From: Phormidium tenue FACHB-1050
GTDB taxonomy: Bacteria; Cyanobacteriota; Cyanobacteriia; Pseudanabaenales; Pseudanabaenaceae
Assembly (NCBI RefSeq): GCF_014696925.1
Contig: NZ_JACJQY010000003.1
Location: 124,001-188,000, forward strand
Length of the DNA stretch: 64,000 bases
Reading direction: 5' to 3'
Below, in pieces: positions 33,640 to 43,063 of this stretch (its first letter is position 1; every line of letters begins with the position of its first letter). The notes beneath the pieces were generated by a model. That model was not told the DNA's origin. It worked only from the letters and a program-made list of their open reading frames with translations, and searched no databases. Position numbers and translations under genes: made by a program.

Positions 33640-34794
33640 TTAATTAATATTACAGCTAGCAATCTTCGCTAAAAGAGCAGCATACTGAGCTTGAAACTCT
33701 TTAGCTTTAGAATCCTTGGACTGATGCCATGATGCTAACCAAAGTGGGGTGGGGAAATGTCCATCAGGAGCGGTTTGAGGGGAAGTTGCATTAGACGCAA
33801 TCCAAGTTCCGTTTTGTCGCCACCCAACACAATCGCTAAAGACTTGCCAACCTTTCATCGCTTTATCTTCTTCGATGACAGCGCCAAAAATCTTACTCAC
33901 TTCATCGGCTGAAGTATTTTCCGAAGCAATGTTAGCCGCTTTGGTAGTCTGTGAGGAAGCCGTTTTGGGTGCTGGTGACTTACTGGTAAAATTGGCTGGG
34001 AGTAATTGCAATAACTGCGGTGATGCTTTAATTTGATCAGCTTTCTGCGCTAAAACTTGCTCCTGAGATTGTTTGATTTCTTTGATGAGAATTGGTGCAA
34101 GGGTGCGAAATTGATTGTTGGGATTGGATACGGCTATGTTTACCGATTCCATCAACACTGACCAAGGTGCTAAACCAAAGCGATCGCCAATTTGCTGTAG
34201 CTGAGTACAAATTGTTGCGAGATTTTGGCGACTGCGAGGACTATCAGGCTGCTTAAATAACTCCAGCATATTTCGCAACTTGAGCGGTACTTCCGACTGA
34301 AATGCGGTCAACATGACTTTTGTATCAATTTTTGTCCCGCCATCTAGAGCATCACCTTGGGTTTCTTTGCCTGAAATTAAATTTTGAAGATGATTTTTGA
34401 GATTTGCAAAGATTTGATCAGAACCCGCCATTACGTTATCAACAGCGTCTTTGGTTAACCCATAAGGACTTTGCAAATGTTCAACCAGCTCTTGTAACTT
34501 GTCAAAAGCTTGTAAAAAAAGTGTCTGTAAATCTTGATCGACTTGAAAATTAGTATTCTCTCGCATAACTTTGAAATAGTCTTCAAAGTTATGGGCCACA
34601 TGTTGAATGCTACTAAATCCCAGCATGGCAGCCCCACCCTTAATTGAGTGGGCTGCCCGAAATATTTCATTTACCGCTTCAGAGTTGCCCATCAGTGATT
34701 GCAAATTGAGCAGTCCTGATTCAATTGTTTGGAGATGTTCTTTAGCCTCCTCAATGAAATAGCCTGTAATCTGCTTTTGCTTATCCTGATCCAT
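33640..34794 (-). CDS. Stand-alone Hpt phosphotransfer protein with a GUN4-C-like tail
   Basis: 384 aa. Residues 1-110 are a CheA-P1-type Hpt domain with phospho-accepting His49 in IFRAAHSIKGGAAMLGF. Residues about 155-265 look like a second helical bundle without the His. The tail at about 313-352 (GWQVFSDCVGWRQNGTW ... APDGHFP) resembles the C-terminal lobe of GUN4 domains (W..FG..VGW..G.W...AP.GHLP). The upstream cotranscribed-looking gene ends inside a GUN4 domain. AAGGGG lies 8 nt before the ATG. Likely relays phosphate between a kinase and a regulator; partners are not in this cluster. Confidence 0.85.
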   Translation of the reverse strand: MDQDKQKQITGYFIEEAKEHLQTIESGLLNLQSLMGNSEAVNEIFRAAHSIKGGAAMLGFSSIQHVAHNFEDYFKVMRENTNFQVDQDLQTLFLQAFDKLQELVEHLQSPYGLTKDAVDNVMAGSDQIFANLKNHLQNLISGKETQGDALDGGTKIDTKVMLTAFQSEVPLKLRNMLELFKQPDSPRSRQNLATICTQLQQIGDRFGLAPWSVLMESVNIAVSNPNNQFRTLAPILIKEIKQSQEQVLAQKADQIKASPQLLQLLPANFTSKSPAPKTASSQTTKAANIASENTSADEVSKIFGAVIEEDKAMKGWQVFSDCVGWRQNGTWIASNATSPQTAPDGHFPTPLWLASWHQSKDSKAKEFQAQYAALLAKIASCNIN

Positions 34795-34854
34795 GACACT
34801 AACCCCTTATGATTTGCCTTATGAATTGATTATGAAATTGCTAAGTATCTGTAC

Positions 34855-34945
34855 AAAATAAATTACCCAAACCCGTGGAGTTACATCCCTGAGAGTTGCA
34901 ACTTTATAGGTTTTGATTGGTAATTAATTATGTCCATGCGCTTAC
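34855..34945. repeat. Decayed hairpin element
   Basis: TACCCAAACCCGTGGAGTT ... GTTGCAACTTTATAGGTTTT with GGTAATTAATTATGTCC on the right. Clearly related to the perfect hairpin at 29089 and its flank but full of mismatches. It touches the 3' end of the Trypco1-GUN4 gene. Confidence 0.65.
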
Positions 34946-35532
34946 CCCAGAATTGATGACATATAGATCTGATTTTGAGCGCTGAATCCATAGCGACCCT
35001 TACTATGCTGCCGCCACAGGTTATCAATGATTTGCAAGTCATCACAGGAAATTTGTTTAATTTCCTCAGCCGTCAACACCGAACCAATATTTTTACGTGC
35101 GGCTTGACACATCACATTCCATGTTTCTTGATTTGCTTCTTGCCATTTACCATTGGATAGCAAAGCCCTTAACTTAGTATAGTCAACGCCTGTACTAGAA
35201 GTGAGTGATTGTAATTGAGTAGATGGCTCACCACTGGCGATCGCTAATCCTTTTTGAGGACGACGAAACCGTAAAGTCATGGCTCCATTGCTTTGACCAT
35301 CACCCAATAAAATGGCTTCGCCTGTATCGGTGAGCTTGATTGAAATCTCGACCTCATCTAGCGCTAACCCATTGGCATGACTTGACGTGCTGTCTGTAGC
35401 GAGTTGCTGTACCAAGCTGGCAAGTCTTTGAATGCTGTCTTTAATCTTCGTGGTGCTGATCGATTTGATCGACTCACCATTGGCGCGATCGCCATTTCCC
35501 ACAAATTCAATTAGTATTTCTTCGCTATCCAT
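34942..35532 (-). CDS. Trypco1-like domain fused to a truncated GUN4 domain
   Basis: 196 aa. Residues 1-95 (ILIEFVGNGDRANGE..., VEISIKLTDTGEAILL) resemble the trypsin-co-occurring domain 1 (CU044_2847) found in signalling and defence-like operons. Residues about 115-193 are the N-terminal lobe of a GUN4 domain: VDYTKLRALLSNGKWQEANQET, ISCDDLQIIDNLWRQHSKGRYGFSAQNQIY. GUN4 domains normally continue ~40 residues further with a VGW...AP.GHLP segment, but the gene stops right after SSILG. A segment of that type is found at the end of the next gene (Hpt). A decayed repeat element abuts the stop. Chlorophyll-pathway GUN4 proper is not implied. Confidence 0.75.
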   Translation of the reverse strand: MDSEEILIEFVGNGDRANGESIKSISTTKIKDSIQRLASLVQQLATDSTSSHANGLALDEVEISIKLTDTGEAILLGDGQSNGAMTLRFRRPQKGLAIASGEPSTQLQSLTSSTGVDYTKLRALLSNGKWQEANQETWNVMCQAARKNIGSVLTAEEIKQISCDDLQIIDNLWRQHSKGRYGFSAQNQIYMSSILG

Positions 35533-35586
35533 GACATCCTTGTTTGGGCTAATTGCCAGATATTTAAGACAATCTCTGCGTAAATT

Positions 35587-37596
35587 TTAAGAAGAAATCG
35601 CCTCAGAACTATGAATATCTGACTCTCTGTTTAAGTTATTGGTTGAATTGCTATCTAAAGTGTTACTTAGAGAATTATTTAAATTATTGTCTTTATCGTT
35701 GCTCTTGTCATTAGCACTATTGCTAGGAATATTACTTGAACCATTACTAGAACCGTTAGTTATAGCTGTATAAGTATTATTCGCAATAGGTACAGTCGAT
35801 TTAGTCGCTGTAATTCTAGCAGTAATCGCTCGTTTTGTTAGTGCTGTATTGTAGGCTGTGGTAATCGCCAGCCGATCCACCATCCCAATTACCCGTTTAG
35901 GCTGGTGGCGATCGACCACAGGCATCTGTCGCAAGTCCCTAGTTGCCATGCGTTTTAGAGCTTCAGCCAGAGATTCATCGGCAAATGTACAGATTACTTC
36001 ACTGGTGCAAATATTCTGTACCGTCATGTCTTCAAGGGGGCGATCAGTTGCAGGTGCTGATAGCAAGCGTTTTAGATCTTGAGTGGTCAGAATCCCTTGC
36101 AAGTGGTTAATTTCATCTAATACTAAGGCGCTATGGTGGTAGCCACTGGTGATAAATTGGGCGGCTTGCATCAGGGGCATTGAATATTTAACCGAAGCGG
36201 GATTGAGGGTCATGACTTCGGCAATTTTGATTTTTTCAAGGACTTCGATATCAGCGGGTAGCCCAGACCATTGCATGATCATCCGATCTGCGGATTTTGA
36301 TGAATCAATTTGGTGGTCAAGTACCCATGCACAAAGTCCTACGGCTGCCATCAATGGTAAAACGATGCGGTAGTCGCGAGTCATTTCAAATAGCAGCAAT
36401 ACAGATGTTAAGGGGGCGCGAACAGTCCCTGCCAAAACTGCCGCCATTCCCACAAGAGCATAGGCAGGCGAAGCAGCGATCGGGATTGAAGCAGGTAAAA
36501 AACTAGCGATCGCCTGACCATATAAACTACCTAGCACCGCGCCCAAGAAAATCGAAGGTGCAAAAATGCCACCGACAAAACCACTCGCAGAACTAATTGC
36601 CGTCAATAAAAGTTTAACTACCAACAAAATTGCTAATAGCGGAATCGTGAACGGTGTATCTTGCAAGATCGATTCCACAGTTTCGTAACCAATCCCAATT
36701 ACTTCAGGAAAAGTTAAGGCAATCAGTCCGACACATAGTCCACCAATCAGTAATTTGATTGGCATCGATAGCTTTTGCATAAATGGGGCGATCTCCCATT
36801 CTCCAGCAAAAAATTTCTTCGCTTGTTTAATTGCGCGAGTAAACATCAGGGCGACAACACTAGCCAGTACCCCTAATCCAAGGTATAGAGGCAATTCCCA
36901 GTAGCTGCGTACTTCGTAGACAGGCAGGCTAAAAGCTGGACGTTCGCCCAGACTAATCTGGGAAACTAACGCCGAAATGACCGAGGCAATAACGACAACG
37001 CTAACATCGGAGTTAGGGCTAGATTTATCGGTGCGATATGAATCACGTAGCAAGACTTCAAGGGCAAAAAATACACCTGCGATCGGTGCATTAAATCCTG
37101 CCGCCAATCCTGCTGCTCCCCCTGCTCCTATTAGTAGCCGAATGCGCTCGCTGGAAAATTGCAGCATTTGACCAAGTAAAGAGCCAATATTGCTCCCTAG
37201 TTCAACGCTTGGTCCCTCAGGTCCAAGAGAAGCGCCTGCGCCCAGTGAAAGAGCCGCCGCTACAGTTTTTAGGGGGACTTGCGAATAGGAAAGCCCTAGC
37301 TCTCGGCTAGAAGTCTTCGCTTCTGCTTGATCTAACTTATCTAATCTGAAGCGTACAAGGCTTACAACTAGCGCTCCAATCATCGGAATAAAGACGATCG
37401 CCCAATGCCAATGGTTACTGATAACTACGGCGATCTTGTGCCAATAGAGTTCTTGGGTAAATAAGATCAGCTTGCGGAATAGGGTTACACCAGTGCCACT
37501 GATTAAACCCACTGCGATCGCCGAAACAAGCATAACCGTCTCCGCAGATGGCTGAAGACGGTTTAGAACGGTCACCAATAGGCGGGAAAGCGACAT
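35587..37596 (-). CDS. ClC-type chloride channel/antiporter with CBS domains
   Basis: 669 aa inner-membrane protein. About ten to twelve membrane helices (1-440) with the ClC selectivity motif GPEGPSVELG; Glu127 is the gating glutamate. A glutamate at the position of the proton-pathway Glu suggests an H+/Cl- antiporter rather than a pure channel, but I could not place it reliably. Two CBS domains follow (about 450-580), which usually bind adenosine ligands. The last ~70 residues are a low-complexity Asn/Ser tail (SNGSSNIPSNSANDKSND). Upstream RNB gene and downstream Trypco1-GUN4 gene lie on the same strand. Confidence 0.92.
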   Translation of the reverse strand: MSLSRLLVTVLNRLQPSAETVMLVSAIAVGLISGTGVTLFRKLILFTQELYWHKIAVVISNHWHWAIVFIPMIGALVVSLVRFRLDKLDQAEAKTSSRELGLSYSQVPLKTVAAALSLGAGASLGPEGPSVELGSNIGSLLGQMLQFSSERIRLLIGAGGAAGLAAGFNAPIAGVFFALEVLLRDSYRTDKSSPNSDVSVVVIASVISALVSQISLGERPAFSLPVYEVRSYWELPLYLGLGVLASVVALMFTRAIKQAKKFFAGEWEIAPFMQKLSMPIKLLIGGLCVGLIALTFPEVIGIGYETVESILQDTPFTIPLLAILLVVKLLLTAISSASGFVGGIFAPSIFLGAVLGSLYGQAIASFLPASIPIAASPAYALVGMAAVLAGTVRAPLTSVLLLFEMTRDYRIVLPLMAAVGLCAWVLDHQIDSSKSADRMIMQWSGLPADIEVLEKIKIAEVMTLNPASVKYSMPLMQAAQFITSGYHHSALVLDEINHLQGILTTQDLKRLLSAPATDRPLEDMTVQNICTSEVICTFADESLAEALKRMATRDLRQMPVVDRHQPKRVIGMVDRLAITTAYNTALTKRAITARITATKSTVPIANNTYTAITNGSSNGSSNIPSNSANDKSNDKDNNLNNSLSNTLDSNSTNNLNRESDIHSSEAISS

Positions 37597-37699
37597 GGTG
37601 GAGAACTCATGGAAAGGAGTAATTGGAGCTAGAGAAATTCAGTGGTTGACCCAGACTGGAGTAGATAAATACTTAAGTCCAAGGGGATTATTGGAGAGA

Positions 37700-40024
37700 T
37701 CATTCTAAATTTTCTGCATCGAGATGCTCAGAAAACTCTACAGTTGCCTCTGATTCTGCCCTCGTTCCTGATTCAGAATTAGACAAGTCACGATCGCTTT
37801 CAGAATTCACTACGGCAACTAAGTCGATTTGTTGGCGATAATAATCTACCCCTTTGACTTGTACTTCTACGCGATCGCCCAAACAATATTGGCGACCACT
37901 ACGACGACCAACGAGTAAAGTTGAAGCTCTCGCTCTACCTTTGCCATTAATCAAGGGGAACTCGTACCAATCATCCTTAAGAGAACTGACATGAACTAAG
38001 CCTTCAACCAAGAGAGACTCAATCTCTACAAAAAATCCATAGGACTGAACGCTGGTGATGATGCCATAGAAATTCCCGCCTGTGTGCGATCTCATAAATT
38101 CTGCTTTACGCAATCCATCAAGATCAGAGATTGAACGGTGATACAAAGCATCAGCTTGATTGAGCTTTGGCACAATGGCTTCCAAATCTTCAATTAACTG
38201 CCGCTCTGTTTCAGGTGGTAAAACACTCCAATTTACCTGACCATGGGCGCTAGAACTGCGAAGGTTGACATCATCCTTAATCCTGATGCTGCGGCGATCG
38301 CGTCCTTCTTCAAATACAGTATGTAAAATGCGTTGGATTAGTAAATCGCCATAGTGATTTTGTGGAAACACGCCATGCACATAGGGCTGGTTAATTAAGC
38401 CTAGTCCAAAGTGAAGTGACGGCGAAAGCACATACTCGTTAGTCTTAAACATCGACATCAGTAGATACTTGAGAATATCGCGAGTTGCGTCTTGTTCTAG
38501 CTGATTTACCTGTGTCAAAATCTGATGCAAATCCGCAATTTGAATCTGTTCAGGTGTTTCTAATTGCGCCGAAATCCCCATGCTCTCTAATAGCTTTGCC
38601 CAGTCATCAACCTTACCTTGATCAGGAGGAATCTGTCGCAAATAAATACTTGGAATTGATAAAGACTGAAGATGCGAAGCGATCGCTTTATTTGCCAAAA
38701 TCATTACTTCTGTAACCTTGCCAGAAATCTGCAAAGTTAAGGGAACTACTGTCAAACCGCGTACTCCCTCATCCGCCTCTTGAGAAGGAATCTGTGGCAA
38801 TACCAGTCTGATCGCATTAGATTGCTCTTGCAGCAAGGCTCCTACTTTGGCAATTAGATGTACTAACTCTTCTACTTCTGTATCAATTTCTTGACTAGGT
38901 GCATCCTCATCAACTGTTACTTTCCCATCAAGAATTTGTTGCGCTCTCTGATAACTCAAGTTCGCTCGAACTAATACTGCTGAAGGCTGAATCTCGAAAG
39001 AAAGCATATTTCCTTCATGATCCAATTTAATCAACACCGACATTGTGAGATATTCGGGCTGATTAAACACATTCATCTCAGGCAGCATTGGCAAAATGGT
39101 GTCACCCAAGAAAAATGACCGCAGACGCTTCTGAGCTTCCAAATCCAAAGGTGAACCCGCCGTCACATAGGTTGCTACATCAGGAATATGTACTCCCAAT
39201 TCCCAGCCAGTATCGACCTCTGTGATCGAAATTGCTGAGGCATTACCAATTCTGACGGTTAGGGTCTTGCGTAAATCAAGACGATGTTTGAGGTCAGCTT
39301 TTCGTACACCCCTAGGTAAACTAGCTGCGGCTGTCAAAGCCTTGGCACTAAATCTTCTAGGCAAATTATGTTTGCAACATACCAGATCAATATCATTAGT
39401 TGATTCGGCATCATCACCCAAAATCTGCAAAATGCGTCCTAAAGGTAAGTGATTACCTAAGGAAAATCTCACCATTTCTAAATGCACGAGTTTGCCATTT
39501 GCCACACTGAGATCGGGCGTTTCCTCGTCTGGTATTAGCTCTACTTCAAACAATAGGCGATCATCTAGCGGTACGGCTCGATAACTATCATCCGTAAATT
39601 TCACGGTTGAAAGTAACGTTGGATTCGATCGCTCAAGGATCAACCGTACTTCACCCTCAGGTGATCGCCGTCTTACTCCATCTTTGGTCACCCTCACTAA
39701 CACGCGATCGCCATTCCAAGCATTGCTTAAACGGCTTTCGCGCACATAGATATCTTCCGCACCCTCGACATCTTGGATCGCAAAGCAAAAACCTTTACTT
39801 GAACAACGCAGGCGACCTTCCACCAGACCTTCTTCTTGGATGCGGCGGTATCGTCCTTTGTCTTTTTCAAGAATACCGATTTTTTCAAGCGCATCTAGGG
39901 CAACTTGGAGCCGACGAACGCTTTTGTTGTCATCACCGATCCCAAGTTTTTTTTCGATCGCTTTGGGCGTAACTAGCTTGTCATCAGAGAAATTGTCTAA
40001 CAGTTGATTAATCGAGAATTCCAT
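37700..40024 (-). CDS. RNase II/R (RNB)-family protein, catalytic Asp cluster apparently lost (Zam-like)
   Basis: 774 aa. Winged-helix start (about 1-60), cold-shock/OB region (about 65-180), RNB domain (about 245-600) and C-terminal S1 domain (about 660-745, GGNFYGIITSVQSYGFFVEI). The domain order is that of RNase R/II and of cyanobacterial Zam. In active enzymes the motif after DLR is T-I-D-x-x-x-A-x-D-x-D-D-A. Here residues 250-275 read LRKTLTVRIGNASAISITEV, so the metal-binding Asp residues are not there. It may therefore bind RNA without degrading it. Longest gene of a minus-strand run, separated from ClC by 103 bp. Confidence 0.85.
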   Translation of the reverse strand: MEFSINQLLDNFSDDKLVTPKAIEKKLGIGDDNKSVRRLQVALDALEKIGILEKDKGRYRRIQEEGLVEGRLRCSSKGFCFAIQDVEGAEDIYVRESRLSNAWNGDRVLVRVTKDGVRRRSPEGEVRLILERSNPTLLSTVKFTDDSYRAVPLDDRLLFEVELIPDEETPDLSVANGKLVHLEMVRFSLGNHLPLGRILQILGDDAESTNDIDLVCCKHNLPRRFSAKALTAAASLPRGVRKADLKHRLDLRKTLTVRIGNASAISITEVDTGWELGVHIPDVATYVTAGSPLDLEAQKRLRSFFLGDTILPMLPEMNVFNQPEYLTMSVLIKLDHEGNMLSFEIQPSAVLVRANLSYQRAQQILDGKVTVDEDAPSQEIDTEVEELVHLIAKVGALLQEQSNAIRLVLPQIPSQEADEGVRGLTVVPLTLQISGKVTEVMILANKAIASHLQSLSIPSIYLRQIPPDQGKVDDWAKLLESMGISAQLETPEQIQIADLHQILTQVNQLEQDATRDILKYLLMSMFKTNEYVLSPSLHFGLGLINQPYVHGVFPQNHYGDLLIQRILHTVFEEGRDRRSIRIKDDVNLRSSSAHGQVNWSVLPPETERQLIEDLEAIVPKLNQADALYHRSISDLDGLRKAEFMRSHTGGNFYGIITSVQSYGFFVEIESLLVEGLVHVSSLKDDWYEFPLINGKGRARASTLLVGRRSGRQYCLGDRVEVQVKGVDYYRQQIDLVAVVNSESDRDLSNSESGTRAESEATVEFSEHLDAENLE

Positions 40025-40863
40025 GAGGCGAAGGTCGAACGATTGTTTAAGGTGAGCAAATTAGAGCAAACGAGGGGTAACAGCAAAGTAGAGAGCTACT
40101 TATAAACACAAACTAGAAGCAAACATCAACATCACAAATCAACGACAGTCAAGATTTCGACGATTAGCACAGACAAATAACTTCGATAGATTCGACTTAT
40201 CAAAACGAAACTGTGGAAGTTAATCTATCTTCTTAGAGACGATCTTGATACTCTGCGATGTTACTACGGACTCAATATCAGGATAGTGAAATATGGATCG
40301 AAACGCATATATTCTCATCCCGAATTGCATCCCCTTCAGAAGCTTTAATTATTTCTGGAGGGATTTTAGCTATAGCTTTTTTATATATGCTTATAGAACT
40401 CAGGTAACTTACGAATTTGCAAAGTTAGCTTGTATAGTGTTCCCCTGCTATTCCTATTTTAGCCCAATTGCTCCAGCAAATATTTTGGATCTGGACTTTA
40501 ATTTAATGTGATTTCAGCGTAAGCTACAAAATTTCAAAACCAAGGCAGCAAAATCTGCTTTTACTGTCTTGGCTCTTAGAAGGATCTAGCGGCGCTAAAC
40601 CTTCCTAGGAGACAGTTTGAAGTTATCCCGCCCAGAGGTTTTGAAATTCTACTCTAGATATTCCTATGCACCATCCTTCGCTATTTGATGCATTTGTTTT
40701 TTAGGTTTGTTGCAAACGCATTAAAGCTTTTGAGCATAAATACATAATCTGAGCATAAATACATGGTTAATGTGTTGAGCAACACTTAACTTTGTGCTGC
40801 TATTATTGCTACATTATTTCCACACAGATATTTAAGCTGTTATGTTGTGAGGAATAGTAACAA
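40025..40863. other. 840-bp upstream region of the porin gene
   Basis: Divergent region between the RNB gene and the porin. A 72-codon frame at 40293-40511 has no protein-like features and is not called. The main feature is a candidate structured RNA at 40530-40648. The porin start has GAGGA 9 nt upstream of its ATG. Confidence 0.6.
40530..40648 (+). ncRNA. Candidate structured RNA (three-way junction, 119 nt)
   Basis: The two ends AATTTCAAAACC and GGTTTTGAAATT form a perfect 12-bp closing stem. Inside are P2 (40540-40572: CCAAGGCAG ... CTGTCTTGG, 9 bp with one G-U, capped by AAAA/TTTT) and P3 (about 40573-40612: CTCTTAGAAGG ... CCTTCCTAGGAG with one bulge, capped by a TAGC-GGC-GCTA hairpin). 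A 25-nt single-stranded joiner ACAGTTTGAAGTTATCCCGC closes the junction. It ends about 215 nt before the porin ATG. It fits no known riboswitch or 6S/SRP consensus I can recall. It could be a leader element of the porin or a separate small RNA; strand is assumed from the porin. Confidence 0.5.
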
Positions 40864-42519
40864 ATGTCTAAATTTTCTAAGAAAAACTACAGCGTAGTAA
40901 TTTCTGCTGCTGTTGCTGCATCTGCCTTAATTAGCGGTGCTGCTAATGCTCAAGCTTCCCAAGATTCTCAAGTAATCCGCTCCGTAACTACTGACAGCTT
41001 GGTTCGTCCCAGTGCTGTTGCCCAAAATGTAACTTCAGTATCTCAACTTAGCGATGTTCGCCCTACTGACTGGGCTTTCACCGCATTGCAATCCTTGGTA
41101 GAGCGCTACGGTTGTATCGCTGGCTATCCTGACAGCACTTTCCGTGGCAGACAAGCAACCAGCCGTTATGAATTTGCTGCTGGTTTGAATGCTTGCTTAG
41201 ACAAGATCAACGAAATTATCTCCGCAGGTTTAGCTGATAAGGTCAGCAAAGAAGACCTAGCCACCTTGCAAAAGCTTCAAGAAGAGTTTGCTGCTGAACT
41301 AGCAACCCTTCGTGGTCGTGTTGATGCTCTTGATGCTAAGACTGCTAAGCTCGAAGCTCAGCAATTCTCGACAACTACCAAGCTACGTGGCGAAGCAATC
41401 TTCGGTCTTACTGCTGCGTCTGATGGTCTTAATGATGCCCCTACCGCTACTAGCGACTTTACAGACAGAACCAACACAATTTTTAGCTACCGTGTTCGTC
41501 TCAATTTAGATACAAGCTTTACTGGTAAGGACTTGCTAAGAACTCGCTTGCAAGCAAGCAATACTCCTAATCTAAATACTGACGGTGCAGCTTTTGCATC
41601 TGGACTTGGCAGTGGAAATAGCACTAGATTGTCCTATGAAAGTGGCACACCAAATAACAGCTTTGAAATCAATCGTTTGTTCTATCGTTTCCCAGTTGGC
41701 GATAACATTACTGCTTATGTTGCACCAATCGGCGCTCCTGAAGATGTCATCAGCCCTCTTAACCCTCTCGAAAGTGACTCTCAAGGTACAATCTCTCGCT
41801 TTGGTCGTTTCAATCCTCTGATCCGCATTGCATCTAGTAGTCGTACTAGTGGCTTGGCTGTTGCTGGTTTGAACTTCAAGTTTAGCGATAAGGTTTCCCT
41901 TGAACTTGCATACACTGCATCGAATGCCGCTCTAGCATCTGGACAAGGTGGTGTAACTGGTGGTGACACCAAGATTGCTGCTCAGTTTGTATTCAAGCCT
42001 GCTGATGTATTAACTCTCGGCGTTGGTTACGCTAATGCCTATACTTTTGGTAACACTCTTGCTTCTGGTCTAAATGGTGATTCTATTGGAGCATCTGCTG
42101 TTAACGCTGCTGGGATTAGTGGTATTAGAAGTAATACCGTAGTTGGCAGTTTAGTTTGGGATATTACCAAGAAGTTTACCTTCAATACTTGGGGTGCTTG
42201 GACTTTTGCTGATACAACTGGTGCAACTACCGCATCAACAACCTTTACTAGCTGGATGGCTGCATTGTCTAGCAAGGACTTGTTTACCGAAGGCGACCTA
42301 GCTGCTGTGATGTTTGGTCAACCACTTTACAGAAGTAGTGTTGGTGGCGTTGCAACTGGCAGCACCGATACTCCTTATCACTTGGAAGCTCTATATCGTT
42401 TCCGTGTTTCCAAGAATATCAGCATTACTCCTGGTGTTTACTTTGTATTCAACCCAGGCAGTACCAATGCTAACGGTACTGCAACTGTTGGTGTAATTCG
42501 TACCACTTTCTCCTTCTAA
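40864..42519 (+). CDS. SLH-domain outer-membrane porin (iron-uptake porin type)
   Basis: 551 aa. Signal peptide (about 1-31, ending ANAQA), an SLH domain (about 60-125: VSQLSDVRPTDWAFTALQSL, CIAGYPDSTFRGRQATSRYEF), a short coiled coil (about 128-165) and a beta-barrel to the C terminus, which ends in the aromatic TTFSF typical of outer-membrane proteins. This is the common cyanobacterial porin family, some members of which move iron or small ions. The SLH domain binds the peptidoglycan-linked polymer. Monocistronic with a strong terminator and a long structured leader. Confidence 0.93.
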   Translation: MSKFSKKNYSVVISAAVAASALISGAANAQASQDSQVIRSVTTDSLVRPSAVAQNVTSVSQLSDVRPTDWAFTALQSLVERYGCIAGYPDSTFRGRQATSRYEFAAGLNACLDKINEIISAGLADKVSKEDLATLQKLQEEFAAELATLRGRVDALDAKTAKLEAQQFSTTTKLRGEAIFGLTAASDGLNDAPTATSDFTDRTNTIFSYRVRLNLDTSFTGKDLLRTRLQASNTPNLNTDGAAFASGLGSGNSTRLSYESGTPNNSFEINRLFYRFPVGDNITAYVAPIGAPEDVISPLNPLESDSQGTISRFGRFNPLIRIASSSRTSGLAVAGLNFKFSDKVSLELAYTASNAALASGQGGVTGGDTKIAAQFVFKPADVLTLGVGYANAYTFGNTLASGLNGDSIGASAVNAAGISGIRSNTVVGSLVWDITKKFTFNTWGAWTFADTTGATTASTTFTSWMAALSSKDLFTEGDLAAVMFGQPLYRSSVGGVATGSTDTPYHLEALYRFRVSKNISITPGVYFVFNPGSTNANGTATVGVIRTTFSF

Positions 42520-42539
42520 GATTTGGTGTTGTCTTACTA

Positions 42540-42570
42540 AAAAGGAGAGGCGCTCTGCGCCTCTCCTTTT
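42540..42570 (+). terminator. Porin terminator
   Basis: 14-bp perfect arms AAAAGGAGAGGCGC and complement around TCT, followed by TTTTTAATTTTT. Confidence 0.9.
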
Positions 42571-42626
42571 TAATTTTTAAAATAATATATAGTTAAGTGT
42601 GATGCGCCTTAGTTGGAGTTGTAGCA

Positions 42627-43052
42627 ATGACTGTACTATACGAGCAGGATTATGGACTCTGGGCAGAACAGATGGCTGATTTGTTGTCGGCGGGTCGGTT
42701 CGCCGAGTTGGATATCGATAATTTGGTAGAAGAGGTACGCGATTTATCCAAGCGAGAACGCGATCGCTTATTGAGCAGCCTACGCTTGATTGTGCATTAT
42801 TTGCTTAAGTGGGACTATCAGCCACAGCTTAGATCGAAAAGTTGGCAGATAACTATTCAACGAGAACGACTTCAAATCATTCGTTATTTAAAAGATAGTC
42901 CCAGCCTAAAGCGTTATCTGACCGATGAGTGGCTAGACGAAACTTATGTGGTATCTAGTTTAAATGCACAAAAAGAAACAGATTTAGAATTTCCAGTCGA
43001 TTGTCCTTACTCTATTGAGGATGTATTGGAACGTCCAATTAATTTAGTCTAA
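42627..43052 (+). CDS. DUF29 family protein
   Basis: 141 aa. YEQDYGLWAEQMADLLSAGRFAELDIDNLVEEVRDLSKRERDRLLSSLRLI is the DUF29 signature, a helical family that is greatly expanded in cyanobacteria and has no known function. Single gene, convergent with the HEAT-repeat gene. Confidence 0.93.
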   Translation: MTVLYEQDYGLWAEQMADLLSAGRFAELDIDNLVEEVRDLSKRERDRLLSSLRLIVHYLLKWDYQPQLRSKSWQITIQRERLQIIRYLKDSPSLKRYLTDEWLDETYVVSSLNAQKETDLEFPVDCPYSIEDVLERPINLV

Positions 43053-43063
43053 GGCCAATTTAA

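Noticed and set aside
40293..40511. 72-codon frame upstream of the porin
   Set aside because: Composition is aromatic-rich and irregular, with no ribosome-binding site. It overlaps the leader region.
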